Shown: positions 36,762-46,522, numbered from the stretch's first letter. The stretch: DNA of 64,000 nucleotides from Brevibacterium linens ATCC 9172 (GCF_900169165.1 NZ_FXYY01000009.1:1-64000); one strand, 5' to 3'. The notes: generated from the sequence alone by a model not told the origin. Program-made: numbers and translations.

Positions 36762-37583
36762 TCAGGGTTTGCGGGCGACGATGAGGAACCTCTTCTGCGT
36801 GACTGTGATCGGCTCACTCGACTCGGCCAGGCGTCTGAGGACATGGAGGTTGGACCTGACGGAGAACCCGGGGACATCCCACGGGATGTAGGCGAGGTAC
36901 TCGATGACCGCCTCGACGTCGGTGAAGCGCATCGTTCCCTGCCACTTGCGGGCCGCCTCGATTGCCAGTCCCTGACTCTCGACGTCGCTGATGCACGGCT
37001 CGAGCTGCTGGCGCAGATCGCCCACCCCGCCCCCGAAGAGGTCACGGAACTCCTGCGCCTCTGTGCCGTCGACCTGTTGTGTGAGGAACAGTCCGCCCGG
37101 GGAGAGCACGCGGGCCACCTCGGCGAGGTCATAGCTTTCGTGGCGGTTCATCACAAGGTCGAACTCGTCGTCATCCCAGGGCATCTCCGGGTGGTGATCG
37201 CTGTCGTACCGGGTGACCTCGACGCCGTAGTCCTCCAGCATCGAGGCGGCCAGGGGCACGTTGGGTTCCCACCCCTCGGTCGCGGAGATCGTCGGCGAGG
37301 GTTCGCCGGGAGGTCGGGCATCCTCGAGGCGATCGATGAGTTCGGCGAGGCGCTCGCCGCCTCCCGTGCCCATGTCGAGGCATCTGCTCGACTCGGCCAT
37401 CGCATCGAGGCAGATCTGATCGAAGTCCCACGGCGGATCATCGGCGACGAGGCGGCCGGCCAGTGGGGAGAAATCCCACCCGGTCATCGCCGCCGTCTCA
37501 TGGATCCAGGCCCATCGCTCGTGGCGTTCGTGGGGAGTCTCGTCGCGCGTGCGACTGCTGTCGGCATATTCGGGCATGTCCAC
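36762..37583 (-). CDS. Class I SAM-dependent methyltransferase
   Basis: The 273-aa protein has motif I as CLDMGTGGGERLAEL (about residues 68-82), an acidic strand-2 region (ISATEGWEPN) and FDLVMNRHESYDLAEVARVLSPGGLFLTQQV, which matches motifs IV to VI. The presence of NRHE rather than NPP argues for a small-molecule methyltransferase. The substrate is not known. It is flanked by a hairpin (CCCCAC/GTGGGG around 36708-36735) on its downstream side. Confidence 0.75.
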   Translation of the reverse strand: MDMPEYADSSRTRDETPHERHERWAWIHETAAMTGWDFSPLAGRLVADDPPWDFDQICLDAMAESSRCLDMGTGGGERLAELIDRLEDARPPGEPSPTISATEGWEPNVPLAASMLEDYGVEVTRYDSDHHPEMPWDDDEFDLVMNRHESYDLAEVARVLSPGGLFLTQQVDGTEAQEFRDLFGGGVGDLRQQLEPCISDVESQGLAIEAARKWQGTMRFTDVEAVIEYLAYIPWDVPGFSVRSNLHVLRRLAESSEPITVTQKRFLIVARKP

Positions 37584-37745
37584 ACTCCTCTGCCGGGTGG
37601 CTCGGCACCATCACCGAGCAGTTCTGCAACTCTGCCGGACGGCTGGGCGCCGCAGGGGCGCGGGTGCCGTACTTCGACTCTAGGCCAAAACAGGATCGAG
37701 GAGCGGGATATGGCGAAGAATTCTCCGGACTGAGGCATGGGCTAT

Positions 37746-38102
37746 TCAGAGGAAGCAGAACACGAGCACCGCGATGCAGACGACGAGCATTCCCAGGCAA
37801 TTGAGCCAGAAATCCCGACCGACATACCTCGCTCGCAGGTGAGCGGCAGCGGCGCAGAGGAAGTAGACGACGAGGCCCGCCGCGGCTGCTGCGCCGAGCC
37901 CGGGAATCCAGATCCCCGTCACCAGTCCGGCCGCGGCGAGGAACTTCACGACGGCGAGTACCCACCACCACTCCCGCGGGAAGCCGACCCCGTCGAGGCA
38001 GGCGGCGATCGCCCGCGGGGGACGGAAGGTGAGCAGGGCGTCGCCGAAGACGATGACCGCGAGGACGACGACCGGCCTGACCGGATCGGGCAGCAGGATC
38101 AC
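37746..38102 (-). CDS. DoxX-like membrane protein
   Basis: The 118-aa product has four hydrophobic segments and a DoxX-like pattern, with FPREWWWVLAVVKFLAAAGLV followed by GIWIPGLG. It begins 10 nt after the TetR gene stop on the same strand, so the two form an operon and the TetR protein may control it. The function of such proteins is poorly defined. Confidence 0.65.
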   Translation of the reverse strand: MILLPDPVRPVVVLAVIVFGDALLTFRPPRAIAACLDGVGFPREWWWVLAVVKFLAAAGLVTGIWIPGLGAAAAAGLVVYFLCAAAAHLRARYVGRDFWLNCLGMLVVCIAVLVFCFL

Positions 38103-38112
38103 GGTGAACCCT

Positions 38113-38730
38113 TCACAGCGAACCCCTGACTCTCGTATGGAAGACGATGCTGGCCAGCATCGCCTCGACGGCGTCGTCGAGACTCATCGTCGTCGCCGCC
38201 CACCGGAAGAGGATGCCCAGGTACGAGTCGTAGAGAGCTGCGGCGCTCGCGCGTGCGTGGCCCTCATTGATCCCGATCGAGACCAGTGACTCGCTCAGGC
38301 GGCTCTGCAGGTCCACGGCGAGGGTGTTGAATACCTCCGGCTCGCCCCTGACCCGCATCATCGCCGCCGCATAGTCGCGGGACAGATCCTCGTGTTCGGC
38401 GAAGAACTCGAGGAACGGCAGGAAGAGTTCGAGCAGATGACGCTGCACCGACGAGCTCCCGCGCTGCGAGAGACTGCCTCGCCGAGGCGATGCCGTGTAC
38501 GTCCCGTTCTGCAGCTGCCCGATCCACCGATCGAAGCATCGGACGAGGATGACGTCCTTGTCACCGACCGACATCACTCGGCCCACCGACACCTCGGCGG
38601 CCCTGGCGATCGCCCGGATGGTCGTGGCCTTGAAGCCATGCTTGAGGAACAGTTCGGCGGCGGCACCGATGATCCGATCCTCGGTCTTCTGGCGCTTTCC
38701 CGACCTCGATTGAACGTGTTCACTGACCAT
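38113..38730 (-). CDS. TetR-family transcriptional regulator
   Basis: The 205-aa protein has the TetR HTH near residues 18-60 (IIGAAAELFLKHGFKATTIRAIARAAEVSVGRV) and an all-helical ligand domain. It precedes the DoxX-like gene, and its start is only 85 bp from the divergent mntH start. Confidence 0.85.
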   Translation of the reverse strand: MVSEHVQSRSGKRQKTEDRIIGAAAELFLKHGFKATTIRAIARAAEVSVGRVMSVGDKDVILVRCFDRWIGQLQNGTYTASPRRGSLSQRGSSSVQRHLLELFLPFLEFFAEHEDLSRDYAAAMMRVRGEPEVFNTLAVDLQSRLSESLVSIGINEGHARASAAALYDSYLGILFRWAATTMSLDDAVEAMLASIVFHTRVRGSL

Positions 38731-38794
38731 GCTCGAACCCTAAGCCCTTCCGTGTTCACTTTCCAGACCAAGTGTCGTGTTGTCTTCGGCAGGA

Positions 38795-38814
38795 AAGTTA
38801 ATGTACCTTAACTT
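38795..38814. promoter_or_regulatory. Palindrome over the mntH promoter, likely MntR site
   Basis: AAGTTAA-N6-TTAACTT forms a 20-bp palindrome in which 9 of 10 base pairs match. It contains the probable -10 box TACCTT (38804-38809), and mntH starts at 38816. A bound repressor would block transcription. The DtxR/MntR-like protein at 47386 is the natural candidate. Confidence 0.7.
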
Positions 38815-38815
38815 C

Positions 38816-40087
38816 ATGAACGTCGATCCCTCAGCATCGGTGCGCACCCGCGAGCGTGGACTGAAGAAGCATGGCCGGAAGAAGATCTCCACTGCAGTCC
38901 TCCTCGGCCCTGCTTTCGTTGCGGCCATCGCGTATGTCGATCCGGGCAACGTCGCGGCCAACCTCACCGCCGGTGCGGAGTACGGGTACCTGCTCGTGTG
39001 GGTGCTCGTGGCAGCGAACCTCGTCGCCGTTCTCGTCCAATACCTGTCCTCGAAGCTCGGACTCGTCTCCGGGCAGTCGCTGCCGAGCCTCCTCGGTGAT
39101 CGCCTCCGCAAGAGAAGCCGACTCGCGTACTGGGGGCAGGCCGAGGTCGTCGCCATCGCCACCGATCTCGCCGAAGTCATCGGCGGGGCGATCGCACTGA
39201 AGATCCTCTTCGATCTGCCGCTCCTGCTCGGCGGGGTCATCGTCGGGGTGGTGTCGCTGTTCCTGCTGTCGATCCAATCCACCCGCGGTCAGCGTCCCTT
39301 CGAGTTCGTCATCATCGCCTTCCTGGTCATCATCGCCATCGGCTTTCTAGCAGGCCTGTTCGTCGGGGGTGTGAATTGGGGGCAAGCCGCAGGTGGAATC
39401 GTGCCACGGCTCGAGGGCACGAACTCCGTGGTCCTGGCCGCGAGCATGCTCGGCGCCACCGTCATGCCCCATGCGATCTACCTCCACTCGGCGCTCTCGG
39501 TCGACCGTCACCGGGACAATGCGACCACCTCGATCGGGCAGCTGCTGCGCGCCAGCCGCTGGGACGTCGTGCTCTCCCTCGTCATCGCCGGGTCCGTGAA
39601 TATCGCCATGCTGCTGCTGGCCGCCGCGGCGCTGCGCGGGCAGACCGGCACCGACACCATCGAAGGAGCGCACGCGGTCGTCACGGCCAACCTCGGCGAG
39701 GTCGTCGGCCTCTTCTTCGGCATCGGACTGCTGGCCTCGGGGCTGGCTTCGAGCGCCGTCGGATCCTATGCGGGTGCGTCGATCATGCAGGGCCTGCTGC
39801 GCGTGAACTTTCCGATCGTGTGGCAGCGCGCGTTCACGATGATCCCGGCACTCGTCGTCCTCGCCATCGGAGTCGACCCCACCTGGGCGCTCGTGCTCAG
39901 CCAGGTCGTGCTCAGCCTCGGCATCCCGTTCGCGATGATTCCCCTGGTCAGGCTCACGAACAGTCGCCGGGTGATGGGCGAATTCGCGAACGCGCGATGG
40001 ATCACGATCATCGCGGCGGCCGCCTCGGCGCTCATCATCGCACTCAACGTCGTCCTCATCGTTCTGTTGGCTCTCGGGGTGGAGTGA
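38816..40087 (+). CDS. mntH: Nramp-family Mn2+/divalent metal transporter
   Basis: MntH imports Mn2+ (and Fe2+) with protons. The 423-aa protein has 11 membrane helices and the Nramp metal-site motif AYVDPGNVAANLTAG near residues 37-51, the ATDLAEVIGGAIALKILF helix, and ATVMPHAIYLHSAL in helix 6. The ATG at 38816 is taken as a leaderless start since TACCTT ends 6 nt before it and no ribosome binding site is visible. An ATG at 38801 lies within the palindrome. It is divergent from a TetR gene. Confidence 0.93.
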   Translation: MNVDPSASVRTRERGLKKHGRKKISTAVLLGPAFVAAIAYVDPGNVAANLTAGAEYGYLLVWVLVAANLVAVLVQYLSSKLGLVSGQSLPSLLGDRLRKRSRLAYWGQAEVVAIATDLAEVIGGAIALKILFDLPLLLGGVIVGVVSLFLLSIQSTRGQRPFEFVIIAFLVIIAIGFLAGLFVGGVNWGQAAGGIVPRLEGTNSVVLAASMLGATVMPHAIYLHSALSVDRHRDNATTSIGQLLRASRWDVVLSLVIAGSVNIAMLLLAAAALRGQTGTDTIEGAHAVVTANLGEVVGLFFGIGLLASGLASSAVGSYAGASIMQGLLRVNFPIVWQRAFTMIPALVVLAIGVDPTWALVLSQVVLSLGIPFAMIPLVRLTNSRRVMGEFANARWITIIAAAASALIIALNVVLIVLLALGVE

Positions 40088-40112
40088 CCCTCGCCGAGGC
40101 GGGTCGTCGGTC

Positions 40113-40139
40113 GGGGAAGAATCCCTGCGGTGATTCCCC
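40113..40139. terminator. Convergent-gene hairpin after mntH
   Basis: GGGGAA at 40113-40118 pairs with TTCCCC at 40134-40139, with further AATC/GATT pairing inside. It is in the 104-nt gap between mntH and the convergent lipase-maturation-factor gene, and a CGCCGAGGCGG copy lies just before it. Confidence 0.45.
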
Positions 40140-40191
40140 GGGAAGCGGACATCCTCAGTCGGGGGTGACGGTCACGCGTTCCCGGGCGGAC

Positions 40192-41724
40192 TCAGCCCTG
40201 ACGCAGGTCAATCGGCCGGACGAGGACGCGCGGGTCCGAGCGCACCCACCACGGCTTCGGTTCTCCGGCAGCGACGGCGGCCTGCCGTTCGGCGCGGGTG
40301 GCATAGCGGTAGGTGAAGACGCGGACGCGGATGAGGTCTGGGGCGGCACCGTCGAAGGGGTCGGGGCCCATGAGGCGGCGGATCTGCGGATCACCGGAGC
40401 CGATCGCGCGCAGCAGCTCGGTGAACCACGTCTGCCGGTAGTCGCCGAGCGCGGCGAACCACATGAGCCAGTCGAGGCGCAGATGATAGGGCGCGACGAC
40501 GGGCCCGCGACGAAGAACGTCACCGGGTTTGCCCTTGAACCGATACTCGCGCCAGCGCTCGTCGTCCCACCCTTCGATGATGATCTCGTTGCGGGTCTCG
40601 GTCATCGACCCGAAGGCGCCGTAGGCGTTGCCGAGTCCGAGCCGATTGAAGCTCGCGTTCATCAGCTGGTTCGGTGAGAAGAGGTTGCGCAGCGCTGGCA
40701 CGTTCAGCCAGGCCTGCCACGCGACGAATACGAGGACGATGATCAGCCACCACACGGGCATCGGCTGAGAGGGACCGGCACCCGCGGACGAACCGGCCGC
40801 CTCGGTGACGGTGGGATCGGTGACGATCGCGGCCACGGAATTCCACCCCCATCCGGGGAACGGGCCGCCCACGATCCACCGGAAGAACGTATCGCTGATT
40901 CCGGAGCAGGCGAGCAGGATCGTCGCCCAGTTCAGCCACGCATAGTTGCCGCTGATGACGAGAGCGAGCTGGGTGATGATGATGGCGACAGCCGCGAACG
41001 AGGCGATCGGCTGGGGCAGGAACAGCAGCCACGGCGCGGCGAGTTGGACGATATGGCTGCCCAGCGTCTCACTCCTGTGCCACCAGCCGGGCATGAGGTG
41101 GGCGAGTCGGCTGGCAGGGTTCGGCATCGGCTGGGTCTGATGGTGATAGTCCATCGCGGTGAGGTCGCGCCAGGATGAGTCCCCGCGCATCTTGATCATT
41201 CCGGCTCCGAATTCGACGCGGATGACGAACCAGCGCAGCAGCAGGATCATCGCCCACGTCGGGGCCACCTCGTGGGAGCCGAGGAAGCCGATGAGGAATC
41301 CGGCCTCGAGCAGCAGCGATTCCCAACCGAATCCGTAGAAGCGCTGCCCGATCGACACGATCGAGAAGTACAGCGCCCACATGCCTAAGAACACCGGGAT
41401 CGGCACCCATGCGGGACCGGCCTGGGGCAGCCCGATGATCGCCGAGGCGGCCAGAACCATTCCGGCCACGCAGACGAGGCGGAGTCGCCGGTCCGAATAC
41501 GCAAACCGCTTCCAGCGGAAGATCGTCGGAGCCTGTCGGGTCGAGGTCAGAGCGATGAATCGTGGAGCAGGGGTGAGTCCCCGTTCGCCCAGCAGTGCCG
41601 GGAACTGGTTGAACGCGGAAGCGAAGGCGATGAGGAAGAGCAGCGCGATACCGCGTTGGATGATCTCGCGGGAGATCGTGTAGTCGCCAGCGGTGAGCAG
41701 AGCGACCACCTGGCTGAGTTCCAT
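40192..41724 (-). CDS. Lipase maturation factor (LMF1-like) family membrane protein
   Basis: The 510-aa product has about nine membrane segments and the LMF-family pattern FGAGMIKMRGDSSWRDLTAMDYHHQTQPMP followed by LFSPNQLMNASFNRLGLGNAYGAFG and a YRFKGKPGD region. In animals LMF1 helps lipases fold in the ER. In bacteria the role is unknown. It is the last gene of a leftward run: its ATG lies 3 nt after the stop of the upstream membrane protein, whose last codons contain AGGAGGA. Confidence 0.8.
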   Translation of the reverse strand: MELSQVVALLTAGDYTISREIIQRGIALLFLIAFASAFNQFPALLGERGLTPAPRFIALTSTRQAPTIFRWKRFAYSDRRLRLVCVAGMVLAASAIIGLPQAGPAWVPIPVFLGMWALYFSIVSIGQRFYGFGWESLLLEAGFLIGFLGSHEVAPTWAMILLLRWFVIRVEFGAGMIKMRGDSSWRDLTAMDYHHQTQPMPNPASRLAHLMPGWWHRSETLGSHIVQLAAPWLLFLPQPIASFAAVAIIITQLALVISGNYAWLNWATILLACSGISDTFFRWIVGGPFPGWGWNSVAAIVTDPTVTEAAGSSAGAGPSQPMPVWWLIIVLVFVAWQAWLNVPALRNLFSPNQLMNASFNRLGLGNAYGAFGSMTETRNEIIIEGWDDERWREYRFKGKPGDVLRRGPVVAPYHLRLDWLMWFAALGDYRQTWFTELLRAIGSGDPQIRRLMGPDPFDGAAPDLIRVRVFTYRYATRAERQAAVAAGEPKPWWVRSDPRVLVRPIDLRQG

Positions 41725-41727
41725 GGC

Positions 41728-42843
41728 TTAAGTATCCTCCTCCTGCGGAAGACGGCCGGTCCTGGCCAGTGAGGTCAGTGCCTCGGCGAACGTGTCTGCC
41801 TCGCTCGGGTCCCCTCCGATGAGTTCCATGTCCGGGCGGTCTCGGAAGTGCACCGAGGTGGTGTGCCCGGCTGGGAGGAACTTGGTGCTGGCTCCGTGCA
41901 GCTGTCCTGGATGGGCCTGGTCGAGGATGCGGACCTGTCCCGGTCGGGTCGGTCCGGTTCCCGTGCTGGTGGGTGCAGCCAGGAGGAGCCGCTGGTTCGT
42001 GGCGGCGAGGATCTGTCCGGCAGGGTTCTCCCTGTCGGCGAAGTGGAGCATGAGGTCCTCACCTGGGGCGAGGGCTGTCAGCAGCGACTGCAGTCGAGTT
42101 TCGTGGGCGGCATCGATCCGGTTGGTGACGCGTGCGCGGGCAACGGCGAACAGACGGGCAGGGATCAGGGCGACCGTGGTGATGAGGAGGCAGACGGCGG
42201 TCACTGCCAGAGCCGCGACCGGCGACATCGTGAGGATGTTCGAGGCCACGACGCCGATGGTGATGGCCAGAATCGCGATGAGGATTGAGACGATGAGGAA
42301 GATCGCCCAGAGCGTGCGGTGGAAGGCATCGGCGATCGCTCCGAGAGTGAGGCTGAGGTTGACGGTGGCCCACAGTCCGAACAGCAGGGCGAAGGCCGGC
42401 AGCGGGGACAATGTCAGGTCGCCCCAGACGGTGCCGGGAATGCCCGAGTCCTTCGCGAAGGCGTGCCAGACGAAAGCGGCGATGACTCCGCAGACGGCCC
42501 ACACCGGTCCGACGGCGAACACTCGAGGCCAGGACCCCCGGACGAAGGCGGTTGGCGGCTGCTTGCGTTTCACCCCATGGAGATCCGCTGCCTGCTGTGT
42601 ACGGGCGGCGCTGCTGCCGGCAGGCGATTTGTCCTCATAGAAGGCGAAGGCGGCGATGGCGGAGAAGAAGAACAGGACTAGAATCCCGATGCTCGGCGCC
42701 TGGTCCGGATTGATCCCTCTGAGCACGTGGGTGCGGAGCGGGTTGATACCGGCATTGGCAAGGAAGAACGGAATCGAGGCGAAGACGGCGAATCCGATCC
42801 CGAACACGAGCGTCGTGCTCCTGGAGCGTCTGTCCCTATTCAT
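41728..42843 (-). CDS. Membrane protein of unknown family, paralogue B
   Basis: The 371-aa product has seven or so hydrophobic helices in its first 240 residues and a soluble C-terminal domain of about 120 residues. It is a clear paralogue of the upstream protein: both share PGTVWGDLT, LWAT.N or CWATAN, and a C-terminal module (PGE-, LATNQRLLLAAP, ...AEALTSLARTGRLPQ). The C-terminal module looks PH-like (membrane-binding), judged only from its pattern. ATG 42843 is chosen for its GGATGGAGG site. No function is known. Confidence 0.7.
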   Translation of the reverse strand: MNRDRRSRSTTLVFGIGFAVFASIPFFLANAGINPLRTHVLRGINPDQAPSIGILVLFFFSAIAAFAFYEDKSPAGSSAARTQQAADLHGVKRKQPPTAFVRGSWPRVFAVGPVWAVCGVIAAFVWHAFAKDSGIPGTVWGDLTLSPLPAFALLFGLWATVNLSLTLGAIADAFHRTLWAIFLIVSILIAILAITIGVVASNILTMSPVAALAVTAVCLLITTVALIPARLFAVARARVTNRIDAAHETRLQSLLTALAPGEDLMLHFADRENPAGQILAATNQRLLLAAPTSTGTGPTRPGQVRILDQAHPGQLHGASTKFLPAGHTTSVHFRDRPDMELIGGDPSEADTFAEALTSLARTGRLPQEEDT

Positions 42844-42940
42844 GCCTCCATCCTCGCAGGAACTCTGCGAGTCCGCGGCGCTGCGATGTTGCGGATCCGT
42901 TGCGTCGGGGTCAGCGTTATGTCTGAATGTGCCCCTCTGG

Positions 42941-44062
42941 TCAGCGGGGAAGACGACCCGTCCGAGCAAGGACGGTGATCGCCTCGGCGAAGCGACCGGA
43001 TGCCTCCGCAGTTCCGCCTGGAACGCTCATCGGCTGCCGGTCGTTGAACAGCACCGTAGTGATCACACGGTTGCTGTGCAGCTCCGATGAGCCGCCGCTC
43101 AGTTGGCCGGGCTCGGCCTGTTCGAGGACGAACGTGCGCCCCGGCGTAATGATCGAGGCACGGAAGATCCGCCGGTCGGTCAACACGAGCATCTGCGGGT
43201 CGGTGGTGTTGCCGTTCGAATGGGCGTCCAATGCCTTTCCGAGGTAGCTGGTCAGAACCCGCTCGCCGGGCTGGAGGGCGTCTGCGGGCGGTTGGGTGGA
43301 CCGGCCGGGACCTCGCCGACTGCCAGCAGATGGCCGTTCGCCGGAGTCGAACCGGTCGACTCGTCTGATCGCCCACCATCTGAGCGGGATGAGCAGAGCA
43401 GTCGAGACGATCAGACAGACCACACCCAGCGGAAACGCAATGATCGTCGGAAGTGTGGCGAGTCCGAAGTAGCCGAAGAGACCGGCCGTCAGACACCCCA
43501 GACCGAGCCCGCAGATGAGAACCGTGAGCGGGGCCGAGCGGCGATCCCGGTTGAACGCTTCGGCCAGAGAGGACCAGGCGAAGGACATGTTCGCCGTCGC
43601 CCAGCAGAGGAACACGATCGACAGGGCGGAGAGCGGGTTGCCGGTGAGGTCTCCCCAGACAGTTCCCGACAAGCCGGGGTCCGCGGCATACGAATGGCCG
43701 ATGAACAGTGCCACCAAAGAGCAGAGCGCCCAGATAGGTCCGACGAGGAGAACCCGCGACAGCGGAGCACGGACGAACTGGGTGACCGACTTCGGCTGCC
43801 GTGGAGTGTGCGGATTCGCCTCGGCGCTGTCGGAATGATCGTCCCCGCTGAGGATGGCCATCGCCGCGATTGCGACAGAATGTACGGCGAGGAGGATTCC
43901 GAAGATCACGGACGGCGCCAAGTACGGGTCGCCGCCGAATTCGTCGGGACTGTGCTTCGATGCGACTCCCGCATTCGTCGAGGTGAAGGCGGCAAGTGAG
44001 ATTCCGGCGATGAGCAGTCCGAAGAGGACGATCATGCCGATGGTCGGGCCCCTGAACTTCAT
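42941..44062 (-). CDS. Membrane protein of unknown family, paralogue A
   Basis: The 373-aa product has the same layout as its downstream neighbour: helices at the N-terminus, GLSGTVWGDLTGNPLSAL in the middle, and a C-terminal module with PGERVLTSYLGKAL, LVLTDRRIFRASI and FAEAITVLARTGRLP. The pair probably came from a tandem duplication and is encoded on one transcript with the LMF-like gene. The C-terminal part is similar in pattern to that of the 182-aa protein at 46706. Confidence 0.7.
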   Translation of the reverse strand: MKFRGPTIGMIVLFGLLIAGISLAAFTSTNAGVASKHSPDEFGGDPYLAPSVIFGILLAVHSVAIAAMAILSGDDHSDSAEANPHTPRQPKSVTQFVRAPLSRVLLVGPIWALCSLVALFIGHSYAADPGLSGTVWGDLTGNPLSALSIVFLCWATANMSFAWSSLAEAFNRDRRSAPLTVLICGLGLGCLTAGLFGYFGLATLPTIIAFPLGVVCLIVSTALLIPLRWWAIRRVDRFDSGERPSAGSRRGPGRSTQPPADALQPGERVLTSYLGKALDAHSNGNTTDPQMLVLTDRRIFRASIITPGRTFVLEQAEPGQLSGGSSELHSNRVITTVLFNDRQPMSVPGGTAEASGRFAEAITVLARTGRLPR

Positions 44063-44158
44063 GATTCGATTGTGTCACCACCGCGGTCGGCACCGATGGT
44101 GTGCTGGTAGCGGTCCTGACACATTCGAGCGGTCCCCGCTCAGATTCCCCGTCACGAC

Positions 44159-44199
44159 GCAGAAGGAGCGGTGACCGTATCGGTCACCGCTCCTTCTGC
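44159..44199. terminator. 19-bp perfect stem-loop downstream of betT
   Basis: GCAGAAGGAGCGGTGACCG (44159-44177) pairs without mismatch to 44181-44199 around a 3-nt loop. It lies 65 nt beyond the betT stop, on the far side of a second hairpin. No U tract follows on either strand. Confidence 0.75.
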
Positions 44200-44212
44200 G
44201 CCCACCCCGTCA

Positions 44213-44250
44213 CCGAGGCGGTTGTGCACGGGTGGGCACGGCCGCCTCGG
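44213..44250 (-). terminator. First hairpin after betT, with repeated word
   Basis: CCGAGGCGG at 44213-44221 pairs with CCGCCTCGG at 44242-44250, helped by an inner GTGC/GCAC pairing. It lies 14 nt past the betT stop. With the 19-bp hairpin it makes a tandem terminator. Confidence 0.6.
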
Positions 44251-44263
44251 CGAGGGGGCTGAG

Positions 44264-46522
44264 TCAGTGCTTCGATTCTTCGAGCTCCTCGACCTCACCC
44301 GCCGAGGTGGGCACCGCCGGAATCGAATCCGTGGTCGGCGGCGTGGGAGGGGTGACGACCGACTGGTAGGAGTGCTCGTGCGAATAGGCGAGGAACGACA
44401 GGTGGTTCTCGTACCGGTCGAGCACGTCGTCGATGATCTGCTGCGAACTCAGACCCATGAGGTCGTAGCCTTCCGAACCGGTCTGGGTGAAGACCTCGAT
44501 GCGGAGGTACTTGTCGTCTCCGCGGGGAGCGTTGCGGGCACCGAACGACGGCACATTCGCTTCGACGGCCGCGGCCTCGTAGTGGAAGTCGCGTTGCTCG
44601 CCCATGTCGACATTGAGCGTGTTCGTCGTGATGCCGGTGTCCTCGTCCATGGTCTGGAGGTGCTCGACGGTGTAGCCGAGTTCGCGGAACTCCGTGGCCA
44701 CGGCGTCCAGGGACGGCCCGACCACCTCGGCGACGAAGCGTTCGACGGATTTCTTCGTCGGGTAGGACCGCAGGGTCGCCAGACGCTGACGCCAGGTCTT
44801 TTCCGGGGCGCGTCCACCATGAGCGGCAGTGGTGCGGCGACGACGGATCCGACCCTCACGCTCGGCGCGCTCCATGCGCAGCACTTTCGAGAACGAAGCC
44901 ATGACGAGGTAGGCGATGATCGTCACCGGCAGGGCGAAGATCAGGGTCGCGTACTCCATCGTCGTCACGCCGCCGGCGACGAGCATGGCGATCGTGAGCA
45001 CTGCGGTCACCAGCGCCCAGAAGATGCGCAGCCACTTCTTGCCGTCCTCTTCCGGATTCGGAATGGAGGAGGAGAAGTTCGACATCACCATGGCGCCGGA
45101 GTTCGCGCTCGTGAGGTAGAAGAGCAGGCCGGACAGCGTGGCCAGGCCGATGAGGAAAGTCGCTCCCGGGAACATCTCGAGCAGGTCGTACCAGCCCTGT
45201 TCCGGAGAGGCGATGGCCGTCTTCGCGAACTCATCGTTGCCGTTGAACACCTCGGACAGAGCCGAGTTGCCGAAGATCGTGACGATGATGAAGTCACAGA
45301 GCACGGGAGCAGTGATCGCTGCGATGACGAACTCACGCAGGGTGCGGCCGCGGGAGATGCGGGCGAGGAACAGTCCGACGAAGGGACCCCAAGCGAGCCA
45401 GAAGGCCCAGAAGAAGAGGGTCCAGCCGCCCATCCATTCGGAGCCGCCGTCGACATAGGCGAAGGTCTGCAGGGTGCGTTCGGGCAGGGCGAAGATGAAG
45501 CGGCCGATGTTCTCGACCATGGCGTTGAGCAGGAACGCGGTCTTGCCGGTGACGAGGATGTAGAGCATCATCGCCGCGCACGACCAGAGGTTGAGCTCGG
45601 AGACGAGACGGATGCCCTTGTCCACGCCCGACGTGCAGGCGGCGACGGTCATGACGACTGCCACGATGACGAGCGCGATCTGCAGAGCCAGTCCGGTTTC
45701 GAGACCGAAGAGAGTGGCGAACCCGACGTTGAGCAGGACGACGCCGATGCCCATCGAGGTGGCCACGCCGAAGACGGTGCCGACGAGGGCGAAGATGTCG
45801 ATGACATCACCGGTGGCACCGCGCACGCGCTTGCCCAGCAGCGGGTAAAGGACCGCGCGGATCGACAGGGGCATACCCCAGCGATAGGCGAAGTAGCCCA
45901 TGGCCATGCCCAGCAGCGAGTACATCGACCAGCCGGCGATGCCGTAGTGGAACATCGTCCACACGACGGCGTCCTGAGCGGCCGCCGCCGATTCGGGGGA
46001 GGCATTGACCGGGTGGAGATACTGGGTGATCGGTCCGGTCACCGAGTAGAAGAGCATGTCGATGCCGACGCCTGCGGCGAAGAGCATCGCGACCCAAGTG
46101 AAGAGGTTGTACTGCGGACGGGAGTGGTCCGGGCCGAGCCTGACGCCGCCTTCCTTGGACAGCGCCACCCAGAGGACGAAGCCGATGACGACGGTGACGG
46201 TGACGACATAGAACCAACCGAGGTTCTCTGCGATCCAGTCCACAGCCGTCTTCATGGTCGACTGAGCCGAGTCGGGCATCATTATCGCCCACACGGAGAA
46301 TGCGAGGATGATGAGAGAGGCGACGATGAAGACTCGCCAGTTGACCCGGGAGCCGCGTTGGTCGGAGAGCTCCTCAGGGCCTTTGCTCATCTCCGTGCTG
46401 TCGATCGGAGCGCGCTTCTCGGGGTCGATGTCCCTGCTGATTCGCGTCGCACGGTCGGTGCCGCCGAATCGCTCACGTTCGACGACTGGGCGCTTCAACT
46501 TCTCTTCGTTCGGATCCTGCAC
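44264..46522 (-). CDS. betT: BCCT-family transporter (choline type)
   Basis: BCCT transporters take up choline, glycine betaine or similar solutes with H+ or Na+. The 752-aa protein has 12 helices, including the family's Trp-rich helix 8 in GGWTLFFWAFWLAWGPFVGLFLARISRGRTLREF, and TSMGIGVVLLNVG. A cytosolic C-terminal domain of about 190 residues, as in E. coli BetT, favours choline. GTG 46522 follows GGAGG by 8 nt. Longer frames up to 46543 are weaker. No osmotic promoter could be recognised. Confidence 0.88.
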   Translation of the reverse strand: MQDPNEEKLKRPVVERERFGGTDRATRISRDIDPEKRAPIDSTEMSKGPEELSDQRGSRVNWRVFIVASLIILAFSVWAIMMPDSAQSTMKTAVDWIAENLGWFYVVTVTVVIGFVLWVALSKEGGVRLGPDHSRPQYNLFTWVAMLFAAGVGIDMLFYSVTGPITQYLHPVNASPESAAAAQDAVVWTMFHYGIAGWSMYSLLGMAMGYFAYRWGMPLSIRAVLYPLLGKRVRGATGDVIDIFALVGTVFGVATSMGIGVVLLNVGFATLFGLETGLALQIALVIVAVVMTVAACTSGVDKGIRLVSELNLWSCAAMMLYILVTGKTAFLLNAMVENIGRFIFALPERTLQTFAYVDGGSEWMGGWTLFFWAFWLAWGPFVGLFLARISRGRTLREFVIAAITAPVLCDFIIVTIFGNSALSEVFNGNDEFAKTAIASPEQGWYDLLEMFPGATFLIGLATLSGLLFYLTSANSGAMVMSNFSSSIPNPEEDGKKWLRIFWALVTAVLTIAMLVAGGVTTMEYATLIFALPVTIIAYLVMASFSKVLRMERAEREGRIRRRRTTAAHGGRAPEKTWRQRLATLRSYPTKKSVERFVAEVVGPSLDAVATEFRELGYTVEHLQTMDEDTGITTNTLNVDMGEQRDFHYEAAAVEANVPSFGARNAPRGDDKYLRIEVFTQTGSEGYDLMGLSSQQIIDDVLDRYENHLSFLAYSHEHSYQSVVTPPTPPTTDSIPAVPTSAGEVEELEESKH

